A DNA stretch of 64,000 nucleotides from Flavobacterium sp. 102 (GCF_003634615.1 NZ_RBKX01000001.1:3753110-3817109), one strand, 5' to 3'; counted from the first letter of the stretch, positions 16,373 through 26,182 are shown. Notes: generated by a model from the sequence alone, not told the origin. A program made the numbers and translations.

Positions 16373-17701
16373 TTAAGCTTCAACGTTTAAGAACTCCATT
16401 CTAACGCTTCCGTCTTCATCGATTCGAGACAAATTGATTTCGTGTAAAGTATTGACTAATTCAGGATTCCAAGGTGTTTTTACTTTCACATAGTTTTCGG
16501 TAAAACCGTGAATGTAGCCTTCTTTGTTTTCGCTTTCGAATAAAACCGTTCGGTTGGTTCCGATTTGGCTTTCATAAAAAGCACGGCGTTTTTTTACTGA
16601 CAAACCGCGAAGCATTTTACTTCTTTTCGAACGCACATTCGCAGGTACAACGCCATCCATTTCAGCAGCTTCGGTATTGTCTCTTTCTGAATAGGTAAAC
16701 ACGTGCAAATACGAAATATCCAATTCGTTTAAGAAGTTATAAGTTTCCAAAAAATGTTGATCCGTTTCACCCGGAAAACCAACAATCACATCAACACCAA
16801 TACAAGCATGAGGCATCACTTCGCGGATTTTAGAAACCCTTTCGGTATACACTTCACGCAAATAACGACGTTTCATTTTCTTTAAAATATCATTGCTTCC
16901 GCTTTGCAATGGAATGTGAAAATGTGGGACAAATGTTCGGCTTTGGGATACAAATTCTATGGTTTCATTTTTCAACAAATTGGGTTCAATAGAAGAAATC
17001 CTGAGTCTTTCAATACCTTCAACATCGTCTAAAGCTTTGACCAAATCAAGAAAAGTATGTTCGTGTTTTTTGTTGCCAAATTCGCCTTTGCCATAGTCAC
17101 CAATATTGACACCGGTCAAAACAATCTCTTTGATACCTTGTTGTGAAATTTCGAACGCATTTTTTAAGACGTTTTCCAAAGCATCACTACGAGAAATTCC
17201 TCTGGCTAACGGAATTGTACAATACGTACATTTATAATCGCAACCGTCTTGTACTTTCAAAAAAGCACGCGTTCTATCGCCTATGGAATAACTGCCGACG
17301 TAAAAATCAGCTTCTTCAATTTCGCACGAATGCACTTCGCCCATATCATTTTTGGACAAGTCATTGATATAATCGGTGATTTTGAATTTTTCTGTCGCAC
17401 CCAAAACCAAATCAACACCATCAACTGCTGCTAATTCTTCAGGTTTCAACTGGGCATAACAACCTACAGCGGCAACGAATGCTTTGTCGTTGAGCTTCAT
17501 GGCTTTTTTGACAACTTGCTTGAATTGTTTATCAGCATTATCCGTTACCGAACAGGTATTAATCACGTATATATCGGCAACTTCTTCAAAATCGACGCGG
17601 TCAAAACCTTCGTCTTGGAAGTTTCTCGCAATGGTAGAAGTTTCGGAAAAATTCAATTTGCACCCCAAAGTATAAAAGGCGACTTTCTTTTTTTGTTCCA
17701 T
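16373..17701 (-). CDS. mtaB: tRNA t6A37 methylthiotransferase MtaB
   Basis: A 442-residue radical SAM methylthiotransferase. The N-terminal UPF0004 domain has Cys in KVAFYTLGCKLN, NTCSVT and VGCYAQ, which bind the second cluster. The radical SAM motif is DGCDYKCTYCTIPLARG. A C-terminal TRAM-like region (about 375-435) follows. Sequence features such as YTLGCKLNFSE place it with MtaB (YqeV), which converts t6A to ms2t6A, rather than MiaB or RimO. A TTG 12 bases upstream is in frame; ATG 17701 is chosen. Confidence 0.92.
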   Translation of the reverse strand: MEQKKKVAFYTLGCKLNFSETSTIARNFQDEGFDRVDFEEVADIYVINTCSVTDNADKQFKQVVKKAMKLNDKAFVAAVGCYAQLKPEELAAVDGVDLVLGATEKFKITDYINDLSKNDMGEVHSCEIEEADFYVGSYSIGDRTRAFLKVQDGCDYKCTYCTIPLARGISRSDALENVLKNAFEISQQGIKEIVLTGVNIGDYGKGEFGNKKHEHTFLDLVKALDDVEGIERLRISSIEPNLLKNETIEFVSQSRTFVPHFHIPLQSGSNDILKKMKRRYLREVYTERVSKIREVMPHACIGVDVIVGFPGETDQHFLETYNFLNELDISYLHVFTYSERDNTEAAEMDGVVPANVRSKRSKMLRGLSVKKRRAFYESQIGTNRTVLFESENKEGYIHGFTENYVKVKTPWNPELVNTLHEINLSRIDEDGSVRMEFLNVEA

Positions 17702-17745
17702 AAGATTGCTCAATTGATGAAATCGTTGTCAAAAAATTGAGTGGG

Positions 17746-17753
17746 CAAATTTA
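17746..17753 (-). promoter_or_regulatory. -7 promoter element of mtaB
   Basis: TAAATTTG on the minus strand, 44 bases before the mtaB ATG, matches the Bacteroidetes -7 consensus. No -33 match is seen. Confidence 0.4.
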
Positions 17754-17794
17754 CAAACTAAATTTCTATTAATAAAACAGTTAAAATTAAAAAC

Positions 17795-17838
17795 CGTTAA
17801 TTCGCAAATTACTTATTTTCAATTTGCGAATTAACGGT
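17795..17838 (-). terminator. 17-bp perfect hairpin after the GlmU-family gene
   Basis: Positions 17795-17811 and 17822-17838 are perfect reverse complements (17 bp) around a 10-base loop. On the minus strand the hairpin is followed by TTTTTAATTTT, so it can end transcription of the GlmU-family gene. It is much longer than the other terminators in the window. Confidence 0.75.
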
Positions 17839-17858
17839 AAATATAATCGAGTTCAAAT

Positions 17859-19034
17859 TTACTCTTTCCTGTATTTTTTTGTAATTTCAAAAACGTGTTC
17901 CAAAATTTTCGCGTCTTCTTCACTGAATTCAACTTGGCGTCTAGCCATCACAATTTTAGCCGTTTGAAAAGCTTTTGAAGTCAAATAAGTTGTGAAACCC
18001 GAAGCGCCGCCCCAAGAAAAACTCGACACAAAATTACGTGGAAATCCGGAACCGAAAATGTTAGCCGAAACACCAACCACCGTTCCTGTATTGAACATCG
18101 TATTGATGCCACATTTGCTGTGATCGCCCATCATTAAACCACAAAACTGCAAACCGGTTCGGGCAAATCCTTCAGTTTCGTAGCTCCACAAACGCACTTC
18201 TTCATAGTTATTTTTCAGGTTGGAATTATTGCTATCTGCTCCGATATTGCACCATTCGCCTAAAACAGAATTACCTAAAAACCCATCGTGTCCTTTATTA
18301 GAATAACCCATTAAAACCGAATTGCTCACTTCACCGCCTATTACAGAATGTGGGCCAACGGTTGTCGCTCCATACACTTTGGAGGACAATTTCACTCGAC
18401 CCGATTCGCATAACGCAAATGGCCCGCGAATGACTGAACCTTCCATTATTTCAGCATTTTTTCCGATGTAGATTGGTCCGGTTGAAGCGTTTAAAGTTAC
18501 AAACTCAAGCTTTGCTCCTTCTTCAATAAAAATATTTTCGGGCGAAATGACATTGACACTTTTTGGAATCGGTTGGGAATGTCTGTCTTCAGTGATTAAT
18601 TCGAAATCTTCTCTCAAAGCTGCGTCATTTTTGGCAAAAATATCCCAAGTGTGCTCGATTCTTAAGCCTTCTTCGTTGTATTCAATGATTTCATAGGAAT
18701 CAAAATCGACTTCTTCCTGTGTATCATTGGTAAAAAAAGCAACCACTTCTTCACCTTGAAAAATAGCTTGGTTATTTTCGAGACTTTTTACCATTTCTGC
18801 CAAAACATCGTTTGGTAAAAAAGAAGCATTAATCATGACGTTCTCTTCCATTTCCACCATTGGAAACTTTTCGGAAAGGTATTCTTCGGTTAAAGTAGTC
18901 GTGGTGTAACCCAAATGTTTTTCCCATTTTTCACGTATGGTTAAAATCCCGACACGAATATCGGCAACCGGACGTGTAAAAGTAAAAGGGAGAAGAGCAT
19001 TGCGAACAGTTCCGTCAAAAAGTATGTAGTTCAT
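17859..19034 (-). CDS. GlmU-family nucleotidyltransferase/acyltransferase-like protein, Bacteroidetes alternative form
   Basis: A 391-residue protein of the alternative GlmU group of Bacteroidetes. The N-terminal half resembles a sugar nucleotidyltransferase (NYILFDGTVRNALLPFTFTRPVADIRVGI). The C-terminal half (about 190-360) is a left-handed beta-helix of hexapeptide repeats (GPIYIGKNAEIMEGSVIRGP, CNIGADSNNSNLKNN). It probably makes an activated amino sugar for peptidoglycan or LPS. An in-frame TTG 27 bases earlier is rejected in favour of ATG 19034, where the conserved MNYILFDG begins. Exact substrates unproven. Confidence 0.8.
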   Translation of the reverse strand: MNYILFDGTVRNALLPFTFTRPVADIRVGILTIREKWEKHLGYTTTTLTEEYLSEKFPMVEMEENVMINASFLPNDVLAEMVKSLENNQAIFQGEEVVAFFTNDTQEEVDFDSYEIIEYNEEGLRIEHTWDIFAKNDAALREDFELITEDRHSQPIPKSVNVISPENIFIEEGAKLEFVTLNASTGPIYIGKNAEIMEGSVIRGPFALCESGRVKLSSKVYGATTVGPHSVIGGEVSNSVLMGYSNKGHDGFLGNSVLGEWCNIGADSNNSNLKNNYEEVRLWSYETEGFARTGLQFCGLMMGDHSKCGINTMFNTGTVVGVSANIFGSGFPRNFVSSFSWGGASGFTTYLTSKAFQTAKIVMARRQVEFSEEDAKILEHVFEITKKYRKE

Positions 19035-19111
19035 TTTGTTTGTTATCAGTTGTGTGTCCAAAGTTTATAAAAAAAATCCGTTCGACAAAGCCTAGGCAAA
19101 GTTTATTCAAT

Positions 19112-19139
19112 AAAAAAACCACTCACTTTCGTGAATGGT
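19112..19139 (-). terminator. Terminator of rpmE
   Basis: ACCACTCAC / GTGAATGGT stem with one mismatch and a TTTC loop (19118-19139). The plus A-run at 19112-19118 is the T-run on the minus strand. Confidence 0.8.
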
Positions 19140-19166
19140 CTTCCTAAAATTTGAACTCTGAAACTA

Positions 19167-19418
19167 CTATTTTGCGTGTTTCGCGTATTTTGTTTTGAAT
19201 TTATCAATACGTCCTGCAGTATCGATAAGTTTAGATTTACCTGTATAAAAAGGGTGAGAAGTTCTAGAGATCTCCATTTTGAAAACTGGATATTCAACAC
19301 CTTCGTGCGTGATAGTTTCTTTAGTTTCTACTGTTGATTTAGTGATAAAAACATCTTCGTTTGACATGTCTTTGAAAGCAACTAATCTGTAATTTTCCGG
19401 GTGAATTCCTTTTTTCAT
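19167..19418 (-). CDS. rpmE2: 50S ribosomal protein L31, type B
   Basis: An 83-residue L31 beginning MKKGIHPENYRLVAFKDMSN, with the conserved SHPFYTGKSKLIDTAGRIDKF ending. The zinc-binding cysteines of type A L31 are absent, so this is the zinc-independent type B form. Structural protein of the large subunit. It has its own terminator. Confidence 0.95.
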   Translation of the reverse strand: MKKGIHPENYRLVAFKDMSNEDVFITKSTVETKETITHEGVEYPVFKMEISRTSHPFYTGKSKLIDTAGRIDKFKTKYAKHAK

Positions 19419-19610
19419 GATAAATCTTTTTATTGTTTTGAAGTAGTTCGTTTTGAAGCTTTCACTTTGAAAGGTGTAAACTGGCTACAACTTTTATTAA
19501 TTTCTTTTTTAAATTGAGAGTGCAAAAATACAACTTTTTTACAAAAATCAAAGCGAACTGTAACTTTTTTTAATTGTTTTAAACTTACTGGTAAGTAATT
19601 GCGGAATTAC

Positions 19611-19618
19611 TATATTTG
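19611..19618 (+). promoter_or_regulatory. -7 promoter element of the DUF4199 operon
   Basis: TATATTTG lies 24 bases upstream of the ATG at 19643. The position 20 bases upstream is CTG instead of TTG, so the -33 half is weak. Confidence 0.5.
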
Positions 19619-19642
19619 TTAATTAATTAAAACCTAAAAACC

Positions 19643-20173
19643 ATGAATGAAATTATTAAGAAAAACGGAATCAATTTTGGAATTATCTTAGGACTTTTTT
19701 CAGTTCTTTTTACAACGGCAATTTATGTAATTGACTTACAACTGTTCACAAGTTGGTGGATTGGTATAGTTGCAATCGTAATCTCAATTGTTATTGGAGT
19801 GGTATTAGTATCCAAAACAAAAAAACAATTAGGTGGAAACATCACCTTCAAAGAGGCATTTACAGTGTATTTTATTGCCGCAGTAATTGGCTCTTTTATC
19901 TCAACCGTTTACAATTATGTTTTATTCAATTTTATCGATACCCAAGCCAAAGAAACCATCAAAGAAATTACTTTAAAGTATACACAAGAAATGATGGAAA
20001 AGTTTGGTACACCGGCAGCAACAATCAATGAAACCATGCAAAAAATGGCAGAAACCGACAACTATTCATTAGGCAATCTAATGTTTGGTTTTGCTATAGG
20101 CTTAGTATTTCAAGCGATTTTCGGTTTAATTTTAGCAGCCATTTTCAAATCAAAATCGAATCAAGGATTATAG
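19643..20173 (+). CDS. DUF4199 family membrane protein
   Basis: A 176-residue protein with four hydrophobic segments (about 11-30, 36-54, 71-95 and 148-168). The charged TKKQLGGNITFKEAF motif between segments 2 and 3 is typical of DUF4199. Role unknown; in many Bacteroidetes it precedes a GT2 glycosyltransferase, as here. Its stop codon (TAG, 20171-20173) touches the ATG of the next gene, so the pair is co-translated. Confidence 0.8.
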   Translation: MNEIIKKNGINFGIILGLFSVLFTTAIYVIDLQLFTSWWIGIVAIVISIVIGVVLVSKTKKQLGGNITFKEAFTVYFIAAVIGSFISTVYNYVLFNFIDTQAKETIKEITLKYTQEMMEKFGTPAATINETMQKMAETDNYSLGNLMFGFAIGLVFQAIFGLILAAIFKSKSNQGL

Positions 20174-21133
20174 ATGAATCTATCCATAATAATTCCGCTT
20201 CTTAACGAGCAGGAATCTTTACCCGAATTACACCAATGGATTGTCAAAGTCATGACAACCCACAATTATTCCTATGAAGTTATTTTCATCGATGATGGAA
20301 GCACGGATAATTCATGGACAATTATTGAAAAACTTTCCCAAGAAAACCCGAATGTAAAAGGCATTCGTTTCCTCAGAAATTTTGGAAAATCACAAGCCTT
20401 GCATGCGGGTTTTGCCAAAGCCAAAGGCGATGTCGTAATCACGATGGATGCCGATTTACAAGACAGCCCGGACGAAATTCCGGGTTTGTTTGATATGGTG
20501 ACTAATCAAAATTTCGATTTAGTTTCCGGTTGGAAAAAGAAACGTTATGATTCGGTGGTTGCTAAAAACCTACCTTCTAAACTATTCAATTGGGCAGCGA
20601 GAAAAACTTCCGGGGTCTATTTGAATGATTTTAACTGCGGTTTAAAAGCCTACAAAAGTGTTGTCATTAAAAACATCGAAGTTTCGGGAGAAATGCACCG
20701 TTATATTCCGGTTTTGGCCAAGAATGCAGGCTTTTCCAACATAGGGGAAAAAGTGGTCATTCACCAAGCGCGAAAATATGGCGAATCTAAATTTGGCATG
20801 AGCCGATTCATCAATGGCTTTTTAGATTTGATAACGATTTGGTTCCTTTCAAAATATGGCAAACGCCCGATGCATCTCTTCGGAGCACTAGGTGTTGTCA
20901 TGTTTATCATTGGCTTCATCTCTACATTTTTAATCATAGGAATTAAACTGATGAAATTATTTGTATTTCATGAACCGACCATTTTAGTAGCACAAAACCC
21001 TCTTTTCTATATTGCTTTAACTTCAATGATTATTGGTTCCCAATTATTCTTAGCCGGATTTTTGGGCGAAATTATACTTCGAACCAAAAACAATGAAGAG
21101 CGTTATAAAATTTCAAGCGAAGTGAATCTATAA
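20174..21133 (+). CDS. GT2 glycosyltransferase, dolichyl/undecaprenyl-phosphate sugar synthase type
   Basis: A 319-residue polytopic GT-A enzyme of the DPM1/GtrB/ArnC type. The catalytic domain has VIFIDDGSTDNSW and TMDADLQDSPDEIP, with the DxD-like Asp pair, and FNCGLKAYK. Two C-terminal membrane helices follow (about 236-262 and 276-300). It likely transfers a sugar from a nucleotide donor to undecaprenyl phosphate in the inner membrane. It sits between DUF4199 and a phosphohexomutase, which could supply the sugar phosphate. Confidence 0.87.
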   Translation: MNLSIIIPLLNEQESLPELHQWIVKVMTTHNYSYEVIFIDDGSTDNSWTIIEKLSQENPNVKGIRFLRNFGKSQALHAGFAKAKGDVVITMDADLQDSPDEIPGLFDMVTNQNFDLVSGWKKKRYDSVVAKNLPSKLFNWAARKTSGVYLNDFNCGLKAYKSVVIKNIEVSGEMHRYIPVLAKNAGFSNIGEKVVIHQARKYGESKFGMSRFINGFLDLITIWFLSKYGKRPMHLFGALGVVMFIIGFISTFLIIGIKLMKLFVFHEPTILVAQNPLFYIALTSMIIGSQLFLAGFLGEIILRTKNNEERYKISSEVNL

Positions 21134-21163
21134 CGACTTCATTTCAATAATAAAACAATTACC

Positions 21164-22891
21164 ATGCATATCGAACAAGCTATTTTAGACAAAGTAAACG
21201 AATGGTTGACACCAACTTTTGACGTTGACACCCAAAACCAGATCAAAGAAATGATGACGACTTCTCCCAAAAATTTGGAGGAGAGTTTCTATAAAAACTT
21301 AGAATTCGGAACCGGTGGAATGCGCGGAATTATGGGTGTTGGCACCAATCGAATCAATAAATATACTTTGGGTAAAAATACGCAAGGCATCTCCGATTAT
21401 TTAAAAAAATCATTCCCTGGCGAAGACTTAAAAGTCGTAATTGCTTATGATTGTCGTCACAACAGTGACACTTTAGGAAAAGTGGTTGCCGATGTTTTTT
21501 CGGCTAATGGCATCAAAGTGTATTTGTTTTCAGAAATGAGACCTACTCCGGAATTGTCTTTTGCTTTAAAATATTTAAAATGTCATGCCGGAATTGTACT
21601 AACTGCTTCTCATAATCCGCCGGAATACAACGGTTACAAAGTATATTGGCAAGATGGTGGACAACTCGTTCCGCCACAAGATGAAGAAATCATTCAAGTG
21701 ATTGAAGACTTAAAATACAGCGAAATTAAATTCGAAGCCAATAATAATTTAATCGAATACATTGATATAGAGATTGACAATGCATTTGTAGAGTCAACTG
21801 TTGCGAATGCAAGTTTTAACACTTCGGTAAATGCAAAAGCGAATTTGAAAATCGTTTACACTTCGTTACACGGAACTTCCATAAAATCGGTGCCGAATGT
21901 TTTAGCAAAAGCTGGATATACGGATGTAAATATTGTTCCGGAACAAGCTGAACCTAATGGTGATTTCCCAACCGTAGTTTCACCCAATCCCGAAGAACCT
22001 GAAGCGTTGACCATGGCTTTGGCTTTGGCAGAAAAATTAAATGCCGATATCGTTTTTGGAACTGATCCTGACAGCGACCGTTTGGGCGTTGCCGTTAGAG
22101 ACAACAACAATAAAATGATTCTCCTTAACGGAAATCAAACGATGGTTGTTATGACCAATTACTTATTGGAACAATGGAAAAAAGCAGGCAAAATTGACGG
22201 CAAACAATTCATCGGTTCTACAATCGTTTCAACACCAATGATGCTCGAATTGGCTTCAGCTTATGGCGTGGAATGCAAAGTCGGTTTGACCGGTTTCAAA
22301 TGGATTGCCAAGTTTATCAAAGATTTTCCTGATTTACAATTTATTGGCGGTGGTGAAGAAAGTTTTGGGTTTATGGTTGGCGATGCCGTTCGCGATAAAG
22401 ATGCTGTTGGTGCGATTTTATTAATGTGTGAAATTGCAGCACAGGCTAAAGAAAATAACAGTTCCGTTTACCAATATTTGCAACAAATGTATGTGGATTT
22501 TGGTTTCTACAAAGAATACCTAATTTCAATTACCAAAAAAGGAATCGAAGGCGCGAATGAAATCAAACAAATGATGATTGACATGCGCGACAATCCGGTT
22601 TCTGAAATCAATGGACAACGGGTTATTATGGTAGAAGATTACCAAAATTCTACGGCAAAAAATTTGTTGACCGGCGAAACGGAAAGCTTATTAATTCCAA
22701 AATCAGATGTGTTGATTTATTATTTAGAAGACGGTTCAAAAATTTGTGCCCGTCCAAGCGGAACGGAACCGAAAATAAAATTCTATTTCAGCGTCAATAC
22801 CGCTATAGAAAATCTAGGAGAAATTCCGGCTGCCGAAGCTTATTTGGACCAAAAAATTACCACTATCATTTCTGAAATGCAGTTGAACTAA
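21164..22891 (+). CDS. Phosphoglucomutase/phosphomannomutase family protein
   Basis: A 575-residue alpha-D-phosphohexomutase, of the long PgcA-like form. The phosphoserine loop is TASHNPPEYNGYK, the metal loop is GTDPDSDRLGVAV, the sugar-binding loop is GGGEESFGF, and the phosphate-binding loop is RPSGTEPKIKFY. It interconverts hexose 1- and 6-phosphates. Its TAA stop overlaps the ATG of the ABC exporter by one base (TAATG), so the two are coupled. Confidence 0.93.
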   Translation: MHIEQAILDKVNEWLTPTFDVDTQNQIKEMMTTSPKNLEESFYKNLEFGTGGMRGIMGVGTNRINKYTLGKNTQGISDYLKKSFPGEDLKVVIAYDCRHNSDTLGKVVADVFSANGIKVYLFSEMRPTPELSFALKYLKCHAGIVLTASHNPPEYNGYKVYWQDGGQLVPPQDEEIIQVIEDLKYSEIKFEANNNLIEYIDIEIDNAFVESTVANASFNTSVNAKANLKIVYTSLHGTSIKSVPNVLAKAGYTDVNIVPEQAEPNGDFPTVVSPNPEEPEALTMALALAEKLNADIVFGTDPDSDRLGVAVRDNNNKMILLNGNQTMVVMTNYLLEQWKKAGKIDGKQFIGSTIVSTPMMLELASAYGVECKVGLTGFKWIAKFIKDFPDLQFIGGGEESFGFMVGDAVRDKDAVGAILLMCEIAAQAKENNSSVYQYLQQMYVDFGFYKEYLISITKKGIEGANEIKQMMIDMRDNPVSEINGQRVIMVEDYQNSTAKNLLTGETESLLIPKSDVLIYYLEDGSKICARPSGTEPKIKFYFSVNTAIENLGEIPAAEAYLDQKITTIISEMQLN

Positions 22892-24717
22892 TGAGTAGCA
22901 TCAAAAAGATATTTCCTTTTATCCGTCCGTACAAAAAGTACGTTTACTTAAACATTTTTTTTAATGTTTTCTACGCTTTGTTCAGCGCTGTTTCTTTTGT
23001 GGCACTGATTCCGATGCTGTCCGTACTTTTTAAAGAAGACAATAAAATCACTACAAAACCGGTTTTTGAAGGTATAGAACACATTGGTAGTTTTGTGGAG
23101 AATTATATGGGTTATTACATTTCCCATTTCAACGAAACTAAAGGCCAACAATACACTTTATTAATCATGATTACACTGATTATTACGTTGTTTTTACTGA
23201 AAAACTTGTGTAATTATTGGGCGATGTATTTTATTACTTTTCTCAGAAATGGCGTGTTAAGAGACATTCGAAATGCAATGTACAAGAAATCAGTAGAGTT
23301 GCCTATCTCCTATTTTTCAGAAAAAAGAAAAGGCGATGTGATTTCAAGAATGACCTCGGATGTTTTAGAAATCCAACATTCTTTTTTGTCGGTTTTAGAA
23401 TTAATTGTCCGCGAACCTTTGACCATCTTATTTACTATTGGCGCGATGTTTTTTATCAGTGTCAAATTAACGCTGTTTGTTTTCATATTTATTCCAATAT
23501 CCGGTTTTATCATTTCCAAAGTAGGTAAATCACTTAAGAAAAAATCAGATAAAGCGGCGATTGAACAAGGTTATTTTTTATCCATTATAGAAGAAACGCT
23601 AAGCGGATTAAAAGTTATTAAAGGTTTCAATAGTGAAAAAGTATTCCAAGGGAAATTCACTAATTCAACCGATAGATTTTTTCACCTGAACAATAAAATT
23701 CTAAACCGTCAAAACCTTTCTTCACCTTTAAGTGAATTCTTGGGAATCTTAATCATTGCGGTACTTTTAGTTTACGGTGGAAGCATGGTTTTAGTGGAAG
23801 GAACGCTTTCGGGCGCGAAATTTATTGGCTATATGGGATTGGCTTATAACATTTTAACACCGGCCAAAGCGATTTCAAAAGCCAGTTATGGTGTCAAAAA
23901 AGGAGAAGCGGCTGCTGAAAGAATTTTAGAAATTTTGGAACAAGAAAACCCGATTGAAAGCAAAGAAAATGCGGTTCAGAAATCGACTTTTGAATCCGGA
24001 ATCACCTTAGAAAACATCAATTTCAGATACGAAGACGAAAACGTCTTAAAGAACTTTTCGCTTCAAGTTCCAAAAGGAAAAACCGTCGCCTTAGTTGGTC
24101 AATCCGGTTCGGGAAAAAGTACGATTGCCAATTTATTGACGCGTTTTTACGATGTAAATGAAGGTAAAATAACGATAGACAATGTCGACATCAAAGACAT
24201 GGATTTACATTCTCTACGCGGTTTAATGGGCTTGGTAACACAAGATTCTATTCTGTTCAACGATACGATTAAGGCCAATATTGCTTTGGGCAAATTAGAC
24301 GCCACTGATGAAGAAATCATAGAAGCTTTGAAAATTGCCAATGCCTACGAATTCGTAAAAGATTTACCGGACGGAATTTATGCGAATGTCGGCGACAGCG
24401 GAAACAAACTATCGGGTGGACAAAAACAACGTTTGTCCATTGCTCGTGCGGTTTTAAAAAATCCACCGATTATGATTTTGGACGAAGCAACTTCAGCTTT
24501 GGATACCGAAAGTGAAAGATTAGTCCAACAAGCTTTGGAAAACATGATGCAAAACCGAACTTCAGTAGTTATTGCGCACCGACTTTCGACTATTCAAAAA
24601 GCCGATATGATAGTCGTAATGCAAAAAGGAGAAATCGTGGAGCAAGGAACACATGACGAACTTTTGGCCAAAAACGGAACTTATTCCAAATTAGTAACCA
24701 TGCAATCTTTTGAATAG
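22891..24717 (+). CDS. ABC exporter, MsbA/type IV half-transporter
   Basis: A 608-residue fused permease/ATPase. The membrane domain covers about 1-330 with six helices. The ATPase has Walker A GQSGSGKST, Q-loop VTQDSILFND, signature LSGGQKQRLSIARA, Walker B IMILDEATSALD and the H-loop IAHRLST. It acts as a dimer to export a lipid or a lipid-linked product. Neighbouring glycosyltransferase and phosphohexomutase suggest an envelope role, but the substrate is not shown by sequence. Confidence 0.93.
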   Translation: MSSIKKIFPFIRPYKKYVYLNIFFNVFYALFSAVSFVALIPMLSVLFKEDNKITTKPVFEGIEHIGSFVENYMGYYISHFNETKGQQYTLLIMITLIITLFLLKNLCNYWAMYFITFLRNGVLRDIRNAMYKKSVELPISYFSEKRKGDVISRMTSDVLEIQHSFLSVLELIVREPLTILFTIGAMFFISVKLTLFVFIFIPISGFIISKVGKSLKKKSDKAAIEQGYFLSIIEETLSGLKVIKGFNSEKVFQGKFTNSTDRFFHLNNKILNRQNLSSPLSEFLGILIIAVLLVYGGSMVLVEGTLSGAKFIGYMGLAYNILTPAKAISKASYGVKKGEAAAERILEILEQENPIESKENAVQKSTFESGITLENINFRYEDENVLKNFSLQVPKGKTVALVGQSGSGKSTIANLLTRFYDVNEGKITIDNVDIKDMDLHSLRGLMGLVTQDSILFNDTIKANIALGKLDATDEEIIEALKIANAYEFVKDLPDGIYANVGDSGNKLSGGQKQRLSIARAVLKNPPIMILDEATSALDTESERLVQQALENMMQNRTSVVIAHRLSTIQKADMIVVMQKGEIVEQGTHDELLAKNGTYSKLVTMQSFE

Positions 24718-24722
24718 ATTTT

Positions 24723-25424
24723 ATGTATGTAAACAATCCAAATATCAAACTACCTGAAGATCCTGATACGGTGGTTTGGAAATATTTGGACTTGTCGAAA
24801 TTTCTCGACTTATTGCTTTCCGGACAATTGTTCATGTCTCGCTCGGACAAATTTGAAGACCAATACGAAGGTACTTTTAGCGAACCAACATTTGAAGAAA
24901 TCAAAAAACTTTCCGAAAACAATCCTGAATTCCTAGCGTATTACAAATCACACCGCGAAAAAGTGGTGGTTAGCAGTTGGCACATCAACGAATACGAATC
25001 GTTTGCCATGTGGCAGATTTTTACCCAAAATAGTGAAGGTTTAGCCATTCAATCTACGATTGGTCGTTTGCAAAAAGCTTTGGAAGCCGAAAAAGATTTC
25101 AAACAATACATTGGCGAAGTCAATTATATCGATTACAAAAAGGAATATATTCCGTTTGACGATATGTTTTTTCCGTTCCTGTTTAAGCGAAAAAGTTTTC
25201 AATACGAAGGCGAAGTCAGAATCATTGCCGATTTATCCGACAAGGACATTAAAATCAATGACGGTTTAAAAATTGACGTGGATATCAATCAAATGATTGA
25301 GAAAATATACATTCATCCCAAATCGGAAAATTGGTATAAAAAGTTGGTGATTGAATTGGTCTCCAAATTAGGGTTTGATTTTGAGATTGAAAAATCCGAT
25401 TTAGAGAGCGATATTCTAATATAG
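24723..25424 (+). CDS. DUF2971 family protein
   Basis: A 233-residue protein with the DUF2971 layout: an N-terminal VWKYLDLSKFLDLLLSGQLFMS, where the family has a Y/hydrophobic-rich start, then SSWHINEYESFAMWQIF and a C-terminal DGLKIDVDINQMIEKIYIHP. Some family members are found near defence or toxin loci, but the biochemistry is unknown. It starts 5 bases after the ABC exporter stop, so it is likely the last gene of that run. It ends 4 bases from the convergent lipoprotein gene. Confidence 0.75.
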   Translation: MYVNNPNIKLPEDPDTVVWKYLDLSKFLDLLLSGQLFMSRSDKFEDQYEGTFSEPTFEEIKKLSENNPEFLAYYKSHREKVVVSSWHINEYESFAMWQIFTQNSEGLAIQSTIGRLQKALEAEKDFKQYIGEVNYIDYKKEYIPFDDMFFPFLFKRKSFQYEGEVRIIADLSDKDIKINDGLKIDVDINQMIEKIYIHPKSENWYKKLVIELVSKLGFDFEIEKSDLESDILI

Positions 25425-25428
25425 GATT

Positions 25429-26145
25429 TTAAAGCAAAGGCTTGATTTCTGTGGCTTTCCATTCTTTGTCCAAAAGATTGACGAAGTAATAGTGAAGCGT
25501 ATCTTCTTTGTCGAAGGCACCATTTTTATTAGTGTCTTCAATAGCTCTGAAGTACAACCTGCTTCTGGATTCAATTATATTCCAATCAATCAATTCTTGA
25601 AAATCAGTAGAGATTTTAGTAAAGTTCTTTCCTGAAATATCACTCAAGTAAAGTGATTTAATATCGTTATTGTTGACTTTATTGTCTTTATTGGTGTCTA
25701 AATCCGCTAAAGTAAAAACCATCAGTTGCTTTTTGGTTTTGTCGGCTATGCCTTTTAAATAAGTAGCCGTTTCTATCAACACATTTTTTTCGGTCAAGGC
25801 ATAAATCGTGTCTTGCCCTATTTCTTGAAACTTCAAATTCTGCAAATAACCGGTAATTTGGTATTCGCCATAATTAGAAACCGTATAACCCGTATTAGAA
25901 TCATAAGAAGATTTTATGCCTTTTTTGTCACTAGAAATCGTTCCGATTGGAAAAATCAAGTAATTGGTTCCATCCATATTGATAGGTAAATCGGCAATTT
26001 CAATTTGACTGGTATCTTCAGGAACTTCGGTTTTAACTTTTGAAGGATCTTGATAAATCACTTTGGGTTTTGGCGCTTCTTCTTTTTTGCAACTTACCAA
26101 AGTCAGCACTAAAATCAAGGAAATATAGAAAGGATAATTTTTCAT
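25429..26145 (-). CDS. Lipoprotein with EF-hand/dockerin-like repeats
   Basis: A 238-residue lipoprotein (lipobox LVSC, Cys19). It contains two calcium-loop-like motifs, DLDTNKDNKVNNNDIKSLY (about 147-165) and DTNKNGAFDKEDTLHYY (about 205-221), spaced like EF-hand or dockerin loops. The rest is beta-rich. It is probably at the outer membrane and is the last gene of the M23-TonB unit. The upstream in-frame start at 26166 is rejected; the signal peptide begins at this ATG. Function beyond possible Ca binding is unknown. Confidence 0.7.
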   Translation of the reverse strand: MKNYPFYISLILVLTLVSCKKEEAPKPKVIYQDPSKVKTEVPEDTSQIEIADLPINMDGTNYLIFPIGTISSDKKGIKSSYDSNTGYTVSNYGEYQITGYLQNLKFQEIGQDTIYALTEKNVLIETATYLKGIADKTKKQLMVFTLADLDTNKDNKVNNNDIKSLYLSDISGKNFTKISTDFQELIDWNIIESRSRLYFRAIEDTNKNGAFDKEDTLHYYFVNLLDKEWKATEIKPLL

Positions 26146-26182
26146 CTCAAAATAATTTGTAATCAAAAATAGTGAATTATTT

